Part shown: positions 1-6,116 of the stretch, piece after piece
Numbering within the stretch: position 1 is the first letter of the stretch
Layout of the letters: each line of letters starts with the position of its first letter
Source: Treponema sp.
GTDB taxonomy: Bacteria; Spirochaetota; Spirochaetia; Treponematales; Breznakiellaceae
Direction of reading: 5' to 3'
DNA: 12,376 nt
NCBI GenBank assembly: GCA_031255815.1
Contig: JAIRRU010000299.1
Location: 1 to 12,376 of the forward strand
The notes under the pieces: model-generated
Seen by the model: the letters and a program-made list of their open reading frames with translations, nothing else
Databases searched by the model: none
Told to the model about the DNA's origin: nothing
Program-made: the position numbers and the translations under genes

Positions 1-100
1 CATGATCAAGTACCAGCACGGCTACGCCGCCGCCGCAAGGTTTATCACCACCGTAAATTCCCTGCTGGACACCCTCATCAATAGAATGGGTGTCCAATAA
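1..100 (+). CDS. flgK: FlgK, hook-filament junction protein 1, 3' end only (partial)
   Basis: Only the last 32 codons are inside the window; the reading frame is open to the left edge (base 1 is the third base of a codon) and ends at TAA 98-100. The visible tail has the pattern of the FlgK C-terminal D0 helix: IKYQHGYAAAARF, then a helix ending LLDTLINRMG. Related axial proteins share this 'YQ.AY.A.AR ... LDTLIN.MG' signature. FlgK is the first of two junction proteins joining the hook to the filament, in the periplasmic flagella of spirochaetes. It lies just upstream of flgL on the same strand, the usual flgK-flgL order, which supports the call. The in-frame ATG at 2-4 is internal, not a start. 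Confidence 0.85.
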   Translation, partial: MIKYQHGYAAAARFITTVNSLLDTLINRMGVQ

Positions 101-218
101 CGGCACGCGAAACATTGAGCGTGTTGACAACCGATGCGGCACGACAGGAGCCCCAATAAAGGCCCCGGTATGCCGATGAATTCGTCAGGGCGTCTAACAA
201 CGGCACGCGAAACATTGA
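92..218. repeat. Pair of short direct repeats exactly 100 bp apart
   Basis: Bases 99-118 and 199-218 are identical over 20 bases (AACGGCACGCGAAACATTGA). Extending left to 92 and 192 gives 25 of 27 matches. The first copy begins in the last codons of flgK; the second ends just before the flgL ribosome-binding site. A shorter CGGCACGA lies between them at 137-144. The stretches between and after the copies are not related, so this is not a simple tandem duplication. Function unknown. Confidence 0.7.
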
Positions 219-240
219 CTAAGGAGACGGAGGAGGAAAA

Positions 241-1503
241 ATGAGACGGGTTTCCACGGATATGCCGAATAACGACATGCAGTACTACCTGCGCCGGCAG
301 GAAGAGGGGCTGAACAATATTCAGGCGAAGATCGCCAGCCAGTCAAAGATCCGGGAGCTGCGGGACGATCCCATTGCCGCAAGCCACGCGGTGCGCTACG
401 AATCCTACCTGGCCCGGCTTGAACGCTTCGAGAAGAACACGCTTTACGCCAGGGATCACTACCGGGTTACTTACGCGTACCTCAACGAGGCCAACGATGT
501 GTTGCAGCGGATCCGGGATCTTTCGGTGCAGGGGGCCCACGGCATCTATACCCCCGATGATATGAAGCTTATGGCCATGGAAGTGAACGAGCTTATCAAG
601 GAACTGGCGGCCATTTCCAATTCCACCGGCCCTGACGGCAAGCAGGTGTTCGCCGGGGACAAGGCTTTTACCGAGCCCTTCCGGCTGGTTGAAGGGGCCG
701 TTCCCGGCGGCGGGGAAAGCATGGTAGTCCGGGTCGAGTACCGGGGCGCCGGGGCTTCCCGCAGAACCGAAATCACCGACGGGGCCTATTCGGAACTGGA
801 CATTGGCGGCGGGGAAGCCTTCTGGGCGGAAAAGATGCAGATCTTTTCCAGCGTGGACGCGACCGATTACCGGGCAACGGCGGAGGGGGCCTTTTGTATC
901 GACGGGGTGGAGATTCCGGTCAGCGCGGGCGACACGGTGCAGGCCATCGCGGCCAAGATCAATAACTCCCCCGCGCCGGTCAAGGCCTACGTGGATCCCC
1001 TGTCCCGGGGCCTTTCCCTGGAAGGGACGAACGCCCACCTTATCCGGGTGGAAGACCGGGTAGAGGAAGGGGGGGAAGGCCCCCGGGTTATGCGGGATCT
1101 GGGGATTATCCAGGGCAACATGGAGAACAACGCCCCCAACTGGAGCAATTCCGCCCGGGTAGCCGGGGGATCGGTGTTTGATATGGCCATACGCCTCCGG
1201 GACGCCCTGTACCGGGGGGATCAGGACTTTACGGGCAGCCAGGGCATAGGCGGGATAGACCTGGCCCTGGGGAACATCCAGGCCCGGATTACCGAGATAG
1301 GCAGCCGGGAGGAGCGGGTCGAGATGACCTGGAAACGGCTTAACCAGGAGATTCCCGACGTAAGCGCCGAGCTGGGGCGGGAAGCGGGCCTGGATTTTAC
1401 GGACGCTGCCACGGAACTGGGAATGATGGACTTTGCCCACCGCGCCGCCCTCCAGACCGCGGCAAAGATCATCCCGCCAACCCTGCTGGATTTTCTGCGC
1501 TGA
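241..1503 (+). CDS. flgL: FlgL, hook-filament junction protein 2
   Basis: A 420-residue flagellin-like axial protein. The N-terminal helix region (about 1-145) has the FlgL pattern: an early 'RRVSTDMPNNDMQYYL' segment, then RELRDDPIAAS, a coiled helix, NDVLQRIRDLSVQGAHG and GPDGKQVFAGDKAFTEPF, close to flagellin's 'RELAVQ.ANG' and FlgL's 'G.YVFAG.....PF'. The middle (about 150-310) is variable, and the C-terminal helix (about 340-420) contains GNIQARITEIGSREERVEMTW, the FlgL/flagellin D0-D1 return helix. FlgL forms the second junction ring between hook and filament. The ATG is preceded by a strong purine-rich ribosome site (AAGGAG and GGAGGAGG, 221-236). It follows flgK by 140 bases and precedes fliW by 102 bases. 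Length fits the longer spirochaete FlgL rather than the roughly 300-residue enteric one. Confidence 0.93.
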   Translation: MRRVSTDMPNNDMQYYLRRQEEGLNNIQAKIASQSKIRELRDDPIAASHAVRYESYLARLERFEKNTLYARDHYRVTYAYLNEANDVLQRIRDLSVQGAHGIYTPDDMKLMAMEVNELIKELAAISNSTGPDGKQVFAGDKAFTEPFRLVEGAVPGGGESMVVRVEYRGAGASRRTEITDGAYSELDIGGGEAFWAEKMQIFSSVDATDYRATAEGAFCIDGVEIPVSAGDTVQAIAAKINNSPAPVKAYVDPLSRGLSLEGTNAHLIRVEDRVEEGGEGPRVMRDLGIIQGNMENNAPNWSNSARVAGGSVFDMAIRLRDALYRGDQDFTGSQGIGGIDLALGNIQARITEIGSREERVEMTWKRLNQEIPDVSAELGREAGLDFTDAATELGMMDFAHRAALQTAAKIIPPTLLDFLR

Positions 1504-1561
1504 TCGGTTAATTGATCGGCTGATCGGTTGTATTGATTGATCGATCAGCCGGTTGATCGTT
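1501..1561 (+). repeat. Iterated TGATCGG motif with an imperfect hairpin between flgL and fliW
   Basis: TGATCGG or TTGATCG occurs repeatedly (1501, 1513, 1521, 1537-1543, 1553), starting within the flgL stop codon. Bases 1517-1526 (CGGCTGATCG) are the exact reverse complement of 1542-1551, with a 15-base loop; G-U pairs extend the stem further. There is no T-run after it, so a standard intrinsic terminator is unlikely. An mRNA-processing or stabilising hairpin between flgL and fliW is possible. Confidence 0.55.
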
Positions 1562-1605
1562 GTTTAGCGGCGGTTAAGGGGCGCCTGATATAAGAGGAGC
1601 GGAAG

Positions 1606-2061
1606 GTGAAGGTAACTACCAAGGCATACGGGCCTGTCGAGGCGGACGAACGGCAAAAGATCCGCTTTTCGCAGGGTTTATTCGGTTTTGAATCCTGCCG
1701 GGATTACGTGCTCCTGGACGCGGAAAAGGAACCGTTTTACTGGCTCCAGTCGCTGGATTCGGTACAGACGGCCTTTATCCTGATAAACCCCTTCCTGTTC
1801 CGTCCGGATTACGAGGTTAATATCAGCAACGAGGAACTGGAGGAGATCGGCGTAGAGGAGCCGGAAAAGGCGCTCATCTTTGCCATCGTCACCGTTCCCT
1901 CCGGCGGGAGCCCTATGACGGCAAATCTGCAGGGGCCGCTGGTGATAAACCGGGACACCCACGCCGCCAAGCAGGTGATACTGGCGGATCCCCGCTGGAA
2001 GACCAGGCACGACATACTGGCGGAGATCGCCGCCGCCAAGGCGAGGCAGCGCCCATGCTGA
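1606..2061 (+). CDS. fliW: FliW, flagellar assembly factor and CsrA antagonist
   Basis: A 151-residue protein with FliW family signatures: [12 protein letters not shown] (residues 19-30), FYWLQSLD (44-51), [16 protein letters not shown] (56-71), then [13 protein letters not shown] (103-115), all conserved in FliW. In Bacillus, FliW binds either flagellin or CsrA: when flagellin is exported, freed FliW inhibits CsrA and flagellin translation is released. The start is GTG at 1606, chosen because GAGGAG at 1594-1599 is correctly spaced and the family N-terminus begins here. Its stop overlaps the csrA start by seven bases (ATGCTGA at 2055-2061), so the two are very probably translationally coupled and made in balance. 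Length is typical. Confidence 0.95.
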   Translation: MKVTTKAYGPVEADERQKIRFSQGLFGFESCRDYVLLDAEKEPFYWLQSLDSVQTAFILINPFLFRPDYEVNISNEELEEIGVEEPEKALIFAIVTVPSGGSPMTANLQGPLVINRDTHAAKQVILADPRWKTRHDILAEIAAAKARQRPC

Positions 2062-2288
2062 TACTATCCAGAAAGGTCAACGAAAAGATCATGATCGGGG
2101 AGGATATCTCCGTATCAATAATAGAAGTGCGGGGGGATCAGGTGCGCCTGGGGGTGGACGCCCCGAAAACGGTAAAAGTCTTCAGGCAGGAAGTTTTCGA
2201 CGCCATCCGGGCGGAAAACCGCGCCGCCGCCGAATCCAGCCCCGTGTTCCCCGAACTGAACCTGGGGGCCGGCAGGGAAAAACTGTAA
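2055..2288 (+). CDS. csrA: CsrA, carbon storage / flagellin translation regulator
   Basis: A 77-residue RNA-binding protein that acts as a dimer on GGA motifs in mRNA leaders. The first 50 residues are classic: [15 protein letters not shown], then [18 protein letters not shown] and [10 protein letters not shown]. The RNA-contact residues of the family are present, with L4 and R6 in the first strand and R44 in the last. Residue 43 is Phe, where many CsrA proteins have His. The tail after residue 55 is longer than in the 61-residue E. coli protein. Asn55 matches a position I recall as important for FliW binding in Bacillus. Translation starts inside the fliW stop region. Likely targets lie in the same window: the flaB and flaG leaders carry matching sites. 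Confidence 0.96.
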   Translation: MLILSRKVNEKIMIGEDISVSIIEVRGDQVRLGVDAPKTVKVFRQEVFDAIRAENRAAAESSPVFPELNLGAGREKL

Positions 2289-2293
2289 ACAGG

Positions 2294-2321
2294 GCGCAAG
2301 GGCAAAGGCGCAAGCCCGCGC
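2294..2321. terminator. GC-rich hairpin between convergent csrA and the HD-GYP gene
   Basis: The 38 bases between the two convergent stop codons hold GCGC(AA)GGGC ... GCCCGCGC, an eight-pair stem with a two-base bulge and a ten-base loop. Only GGTTT follows on the plus strand and no clear T-run on the minus strand. It is in the right place to end transcription from both sides, but the weak T-tract keeps confidence low. Confidence 0.35.
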
Positions 2322-2326
2322 GGTTT

Positions 2327-3427
2327 CTACCGGGTATCCTTGTTCTCTTCGTAGATCTTGTTGAATTCCCCGGAGATAATGCTGAAAACTTCGATAAGGA
2401 AGGGATCGAAGTGGGTGCCCTTTTCTTCCATCATTTTTGATACCGCCACCTCGTGGCTCAGGGCGGGCTTGTAGCTCCGCTCCATTCTCAGGGCGTCGTA
2501 TACGTCCGCTATGGCCACTATCCGCGCCGAGAGGGGGATCATCTCCCCTACCAGCTGGAAGGGGTAACCGGAACCGTCCCAGCGCTCGTGGTGGGCAAGG
2601 GCTATCTCCTTGGCCATGGGGTTGGGGTAGGTGGAAAGGATAAAGGCGCCGTTCTTGGTATGCTCCCGCATCACCGTCCATTCCCAGTCCGAAAGGGGCC
2701 CCTCCTTGTTGAGAATGTCGTCCGGGGTGCCTATCTTCCCCACATCGTGCATGGAAGCCAGGAAGCCGATATTGTCCACAAAATCCGCGTCCACCTTGGG
2801 GTACTGCTTCCCCAGGCTGTAGTAGAGTTCCTCCGCCAGGCGGTGGGAATAGTAGTTTACCCGGGTAATGTGCTTACCCGTATCATTGTCCTTCAGTTTG
2901 GAAGCCTCAAGAAGGCTCAGGAACACCGCCCGGAGAAGCCGCCTGTTCTCCTCGGTAACGTCATCGAATATGACCAGAAATTCGGAAGGCTGGCTGGCGT
3001 TTATTTCAGCGGGAAAGACATACACCCTGGTTTCCCGGGTAACCACGTCCTGGGACTTAAACTGGGTTTCCCCCTTCCAGGAGTAACCGTTCTTTCCCTT
3101 AACGATGGTTTCCCGGATGCTCCGGATATCCGGCACCGCGAAATATTTTCCAAAAATGTCGATAAAATACCTTCCCGCCAGGCTGGAAAAACCGGGGAAA
3201 AGGCTCTGGCAAACCGAATTCGCGTAGACAATTTTAAGGTTCTTGTCGAGTATAAGGACGGGAAAAATACTGGTCATAATAGGATCCGGTCTTCGGGCGA
3301 ATCTGTCTACCGAAACAGCCAGAAGGCCCCGCGGCTTTTCGTCTTCCGGCGGAAGTTCCGCCGCTTCTTCAAGTTCAAGCGCCTCAGGTATATCCTCTGT
3401 TTCCAACTTACTTTCCGCCATACTCAT
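2327..3427 (-). CDS. PAS and HD-GYP domain protein, probable cyclic-di-GMP phosphodiesterase
   Basis: A 366-residue soluble protein with no signal peptide or membrane segment. After an acidic, low-complexity N-terminus (about 1-35), residues 50-157 look like a PAS sensor domain (ILDKNLKIVYANSVCQSLF, ending LVIFDDVTEENR). Residues 165-360 form an HD-GYP domain: DNDTGKHITRV, HD at 227-228 in MHDVGKIG, MREHTKNG, HHERWDGSGYP at 279-289, IADVYDAL and GTHFDP. All the metal-binding motifs and the GYP signature are intact, so hydrolysis of cyclic-di-GMP is expected. The ATG overlaps the tsaB stop by four bases (ATGA), and a second ATG lies two codons in. It is the last gene of the minus-strand run, in an operon that also encodes a PilZ protein. 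T. pallidum has an HD-domain gene next to tsaB, as I recall. Confidence 0.88.
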   Translation of the reverse strand: MSMAESKLETEDIPEALELEEAAELPPEDEKPRGLLAVSVDRFARRPDPIMTSIFPVLILDKNLKIVYANSVCQSLFPGFSSLAGRYFIDIFGKYFAVPDIRSIRETIVKGKNGYSWKGETQFKSQDVVTRETRVYVFPAEINASQPSEFLVIFDDVTEENRRLLRAVFLSLLEASKLKDNDTGKHITRVNYYSHRLAEELYYSLGKQYPKVDADFVDNIGFLASMHDVGKIGTPDDILNKEGPLSDWEWTVMREHTKNGAFILSTYPNPMAKEIALAHHERWDGSGYPFQLVGEMIPLSARIVAIADVYDALRMERSYKPALSHEVAVSKMMEEKGTHFDPFLIEVFSIISGEFNKIYEENKDTR

Positions 3428-4242
3428 TCAAAAACAGGGAAGCCTGAGGCTCCCGCCGGAGTTCTAGTGCCAGGGCCGGATTTCAATTCCGCATCGCTCG
3501 GACGGATGTATTCAGGCCCGGAAAAAACCGTCTCACCCTCATTATTTATTAAAAAGGCATCTTTTGCAAGCTTTAAAAGCTCTCCGGCCCGGCCTCTGCG
3601 GCACAGGGGATCGACGCGAAATTCCGGCGCCGCTTCCCCGCCGGGCAGGGCCTCCAGGCGGGAGGCGAGGAGGCCCGCGCCGGGCCCGGTAAGGATAACA
3701 GGGCAGGGCTTTCCCGCCGCCGGGCCCGGATCCCGAAGGCCGGCGCCCCTCTCCCTGCCGAGCGCCCGGGCGATAGCCGAAGCTTCCGCGTCCATATCCG
3801 GGCAGAGCCGCGAGCCGCCTGAGTACAGGGCGGCGAAGAAGCTGTTTTTTTTCGCGTCTATGGCGGGCAGGACAATGCCGGGCCAGAAGGAGAGGGGGGC
3901 GGCCATACAGTCCAGGGCGGGCGCTGTCAGGAGGGGGATGCCCAGGGCAAGGGCGATACCCTTGGCCGCGGCAAAGCCGATTCTAAGGCCGGTAAAGGAG
4001 CCGGGCCCCTTCATGCAGGCTACCGCGCCCAGATCCGCCCTGTCCATGCCGGCCTTCCCGAAAAGGGCGTCCACTATTTCCATAAGCAGTTCCGAGTGCC
4101 GAAGCCCGGCATCCGCTTCGAAGTACCAGATCTCTTCCCCCGCGGAAAGGGCCGCCGACAGCGTTGCCGAAGCGGTATCCAGGGCAAGGATGTTCCCCGG
4201 TTCCCCGTCCCGCCGGCTTTCAGGAACCGGCGGAGCCTTCAC
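3424..4242 (-). CDS. tsaB: TsaB, tRNA threonylcarbamoyladenosine biosynthesis protein
   Basis: A 272-residue member of the ASKHA fold family. TsaB scaffolds the TsaB-TsaD-TsaE complex that makes t6A37 on ANN-decoding tRNAs in the cytoplasm. Diagnostic segments: ILALDTAS (18-25), RHSELL (48-53), the hallmark MKGPGSFTGLRIGFAAAKG (77-95) and PAIDAKKNSFFAALY (126-140). The central and C-terminal part is variable and GC-rich, as in many TsaB. The start is GTG at 4242, with GGAGGGGGG upstream; this adds about 16 residues before the usual ILALDT start, and no nearer canonical start codon is in frame. It overlaps tsaE by 23 bases and the HD-GYP gene by four, so all three are probably co-translated. 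Confidence 0.92.
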   Translation of the reverse strand: MKAPPVPESRRDGEPGNILALDTASATLSAALSAGEEIWYFEADAGLRHSELLMEIVDALFGKAGMDRADLGAVACMKGPGSFTGLRIGFAAAKGIALALGIPLLTAPALDCMAAPLSFWPGIVLPAIDAKKNSFFAALYSGGSRLCPDMDAEASAIARALGRERGAGLRDPGPAAGKPCPVILTGPGAGLLASRLEALPGGEAAPEFRVDPLCRRGRAGELLKLAKDAFLINNEGETVFSGPEYIRPSDAELKSGPGTRTPAGASGFPVFE

Positions 4243-4678
4243 CGTCTTTCCCCCCCTCCATTCCCCGGACGCGGAACCGGCGCTTTTCCCCCTCCAGAAT
4301 CTCGATTTCGACGGAAACCGCGCCCTCCGGCAGGGAACGGGGGATCCTTTCGCTCCATTCGACTACCGCAATCCCCTCCGCGTAAAAGAGATCCCTCCCC
4401 CCCAGGGCCTCGAAATCCTCGTCCCCTTCAAGCCGGTAGGCGTCAATGTGGTAGAAGGGGAGTTTTTCCCTTGTTTCGTACTCGGAAATTATCGTATAAG
4501 TGGGGCTGCTGACTTCTTCTTCCACCCCGAGCCCCCGGGCGATGCCCTTGGCAAGACAGGTTTTTCCGGCCCCCAGGCCGCCCCGCAGGGCCACCACCGT
4601 GCCGGGAACCAGGCGCCGGGCAATGCGCTCGCCCAGGGCGGCGGTTTCCTCAGGCGAAGCGCTTGTTACCTCAAACAG
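4220..4678 (-). CDS. tsaE: TsaE, ATPase of t6A tRNA modification, probable CTG start
   Basis: A P-loop ATPase that drives turnover of the t6A synthase. Numbered from the CTG at 4678: Walker A GGLGAGKT at 33-40, SSPTYTIISEY (57-67), YHIDAYRL (76-83) and VVEWSERI (105-112), all TsaE signatures. The first usual start codon in frame is GTG at 4597, which would give 125 residues and begin just before the P-loop. Yet the 27 codons upstream encode FEVTSASPEETAALGERIA and RRLVPG, the family's conserved N-terminal 'S.EET..LG..LA..L..G', so translation must begin earlier. No ATG, GTG or TTG is available before the in-frame stop; CTG at 4676-4678, four bases after GGAGAG, gives 152 residues, normal for TsaE. 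This start overlaps the previous stop by eight bases. Function is sure; the exact start is inferred. Confidence 0.9.
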   Translation of the reverse strand: MFEVTSASPEETAALGERIARRLVPGTVVALRGGLGAGKTCLAKGIARGLGVEEEVSSPTYTIISEYETREKLPFYHIDAYRLEGDEDFEALGGRDLFYAEGIAVVEWSERIPRSLPEGAVSVEIEILEGEKRRFRVRGMEGGKDGEGSAGS

Positions 4679-4937
4679 GAAGCTCTCCGGTGGAATCCAT
4701 CCGGCTCAGGATGCTTTTCAGTTCCTTGTTCAGGGGCACCAGGGGGTAATCCACCTTTTCCAACAGGTTGATGGCGATTTCTTTCTGGCCGGTGGGCATT
4801 ATCTCTACGGAAAAATCGATAGGTATCTCTACGGGTTTATCATTGACAAGTTCCATTACCGCGATACCAGTGTAAAACCTGCGGTAATATATCGGAACGT
4901 CTTTTCTTGCTATATTCTTCACTTCGAGGATTTTCAT
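4671..4937 (-). CDS. Uncharacterised 88-residue protein in the flagellar operon
   Basis: I do not recognise a named family. The protein starts MKILEVKNIARKDVPIYYRR and contains an alternating hydrophobic-polar middle (GIAVMELVNDKPVEIPIDFSVEIMPTGQKEIAINLL) suggesting a small beta-rich fold, then a charged helix (PLNKELKSILSRMD). It has no signal peptide or membrane segment and no cysteine. It is a real gene rather than chance: it sits between the PilZ gene (55 bases upstream) and tsaE (whose probable start overlaps its end by eight bases) and no other gene fits this stretch. A small gene in the same position in other Treponema is my recollection, not checked. The ribosome site is weak (TAGAG before the ATG). 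Role unknown; a structural or assembly accessory for the flagellum is one guess. Confidence 0.75.
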   Translation of the reverse strand: MKILEVKNIARKDVPIYYRRFYTGIAVMELVNDKPVEIPIDFSVEIMPTGQKEIAINLLEKVDYPLVPLNKELKSILSRMDSTGELPV

Positions 4938-4960
4938 GTTACTCTATATGCCTGCCTCTG

Positions 4961-4983
4961 TAGTCCCCGCGCCGGGGCCGCTA
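4961..4983 (-). other. Short imperfect hairpin between the PilZ gene and the 88-residue gene
   Basis: The 55-base gap holds an imperfect stem, TAG-CCCC on one side and GGGG-CTA on the other around GCGCC, with one unpaired base on the left and three on the right. No T-run follows on the minus strand, so it is more likely to affect mRNA stability or translation within the operon than to stop transcription. Weak evidence. Confidence 0.25.
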
Positions 4984-4992
4984 CTAAGCAGT

Positions 4993-6099
4993 CTATACCT
5001 CCGTGTATTCAAATACAAGGGTATTAATTGCGTTAAGCGATTTTCGGGAAATTTTTAGGAATTTGATGTGCATAATCGTGCTCAGCCCGCTCCGGTTTGT
5101 CCGCAGCACCTGCCCAAGGGCGACCACCGTTGATCTGCCCTGGGAAAAATCAATTTTAAGCCGGGTTCCCGACGGTATAGACACCTTGGTCAGTATTGAA
5201 CAGCCGCCGATGGAGATGTCCTTGATGCTGCCGCTCAGTTTCCGCTTATCCACCACCATCTTGGTTTCGTTCCGGGAACCCGCCCTTTCCAGATGGACAA
5301 AATAAAAATTCGAAGGAACATTGATGTGCCGGCGGCGGAAACGCCGCTTGGAGGAACCGGATATCATGGTTGAATGGAAAAGCTGCACCCGGGGCCCCTC
5401 GGCCTTGTCGAGAAAGCCCGCGACCCGGCTTTCCACCGAAAAACCCTTGCTGGATTTACTGAAAAACGAGAGGGTTACCTTGCCGTCCTGGGCCAGGGGC
5501 ACAAGGGAACCCAGGGCGGTTGTCGGATGCTCCACCAAGAGGGTGTTCCCCCTGGCGGAAACAACCTTAACCGGATAGTCTTTGCCGTTCACGATGAGTA
5601 TGGCGTCGGTCTTATCGGCAATCTGCCGGGTGGAGGTGATGTTGTTACCCTCCGTTACAGTCTCCAGGATATTCCGGACGGAATAAAAAACAGAGAGTTT
5701 TTCCTGGATATCGTCCTCCTGTTTGGCCGAACGCTGAATAGCCCGGTACGCCCGTCTGAAATGCCGATCCAGGAGTTCGGGGGTGCGGAGGGAATAATCC
5801 GGATCGCTTACGTTATCGTTCCGCATCACAAAGTCCAGCATTTTTTTCTGGGCATTGTCCAAACCGATGTTGCGGGCCACTTCGCGTATGGAAGATCTGC
5901 TGTACCTGCGGTGGGGCTTGGAAACGGCGACGGTTCCCTTGGAAAAAACCGGGGATTTCGACTTGTTTTTTACCAGGTTCATTACCGTGAAGATAACGAT
6001 TACGGCCCCAAGGCCGACCCCGAAAAAGACTATATCCCGAGTCCCGGTTTCCTTGTAAAATTGAGGCAGTTGAAGCAGATAAAACGAAACGCCGCCCAT
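4993..6099 (-). CDS. Membrane-anchored PilZ domain protein, probable cyclic-di-GMP receptor
   Basis: A 368-residue protein with one hydrophobic segment near the N-terminus (about 23-43: IVFFGVGLGAVIVIFTVMNLV), followed by Lys/Arg-rich sequence, so the bulk is predicted cytoplasmic. Residues about 60-150 are helical and charged. Residues about 155-245 resemble the YcgR-like N-terminal beta domain. The PilZ domain follows, with the arginine motif in RRFRRRHINV (252-261, giving RxxxR) and DISIGG (294-299, the DxSxxG motif). Both halves of the cyclic-di-GMP site are present. YcgR-type proteins slow the flagellar motor when loaded; membrane anchoring near the motor would suit that, but this is inference. 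GGAGGAG precedes the ATG. The stop of the previous gene is 17 bases upstream, so it is in the fliD operon. Confidence 0.85.
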   Translation of the reverse strand: MGGVSFYLLQLPQFYKETGTRDIVFFGVGLGAVIVIFTVMNLVKNKSKSPVFSKGTVAVSKPHRRYSRSSIREVARNIGLDNAQKKMLDFVMRNDNVSDPDYSLRTPELLDRHFRRAYRAIQRSAKQEDDIQEKLSVFYSVRNILETVTEGNNITSTRQIADKTDAILIVNGKDYPVKVVSARGNTLLVEHPTTALGSLVPLAQDGKVTLSFFSKSSKGFSVESRVAGFLDKAEGPRVQLFHSTMISGSSKRRFRRRHINVPSNFYFVHLERAGSRNETKMVVDKRKLSGSIKDISIGGCSILTKVSIPSGTRLKIDFSQGRSTVVALGQVLRTNRSGLSTIMHIKFLKISRKSLNAINTLVFEYTEV

Positions 6100-6116
6100 G
6101 TTTTCTCCTCCGGGGC

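Noticed and set aside
124..152. TTGACA at 124-129 as a -35 box for flgL
   Set aside because: The base stretch at 16-18 bases further gives GAGCCC-like sequence, not a -10 box. flgL is most likely transcribed with flgK.
192..218. GTCTAAC at 192-198, resembling an integron attC core site (RYYYAAC)
   Set aside because: No matching GTTRRRY partner with inverted arms lies at the right distance, and there is no integron gene or cassette structure nearby.
2453..4771. A 772-codon open frame on the plus strand across the HD-GYP gene, tsaB and tsaE
   Set aside because: It is antisense to three genes with clear family motifs and is rich in Arg, Pro and Gly as expected of a shadow frame in GC-rich DNA. 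No domain was recognised in it.
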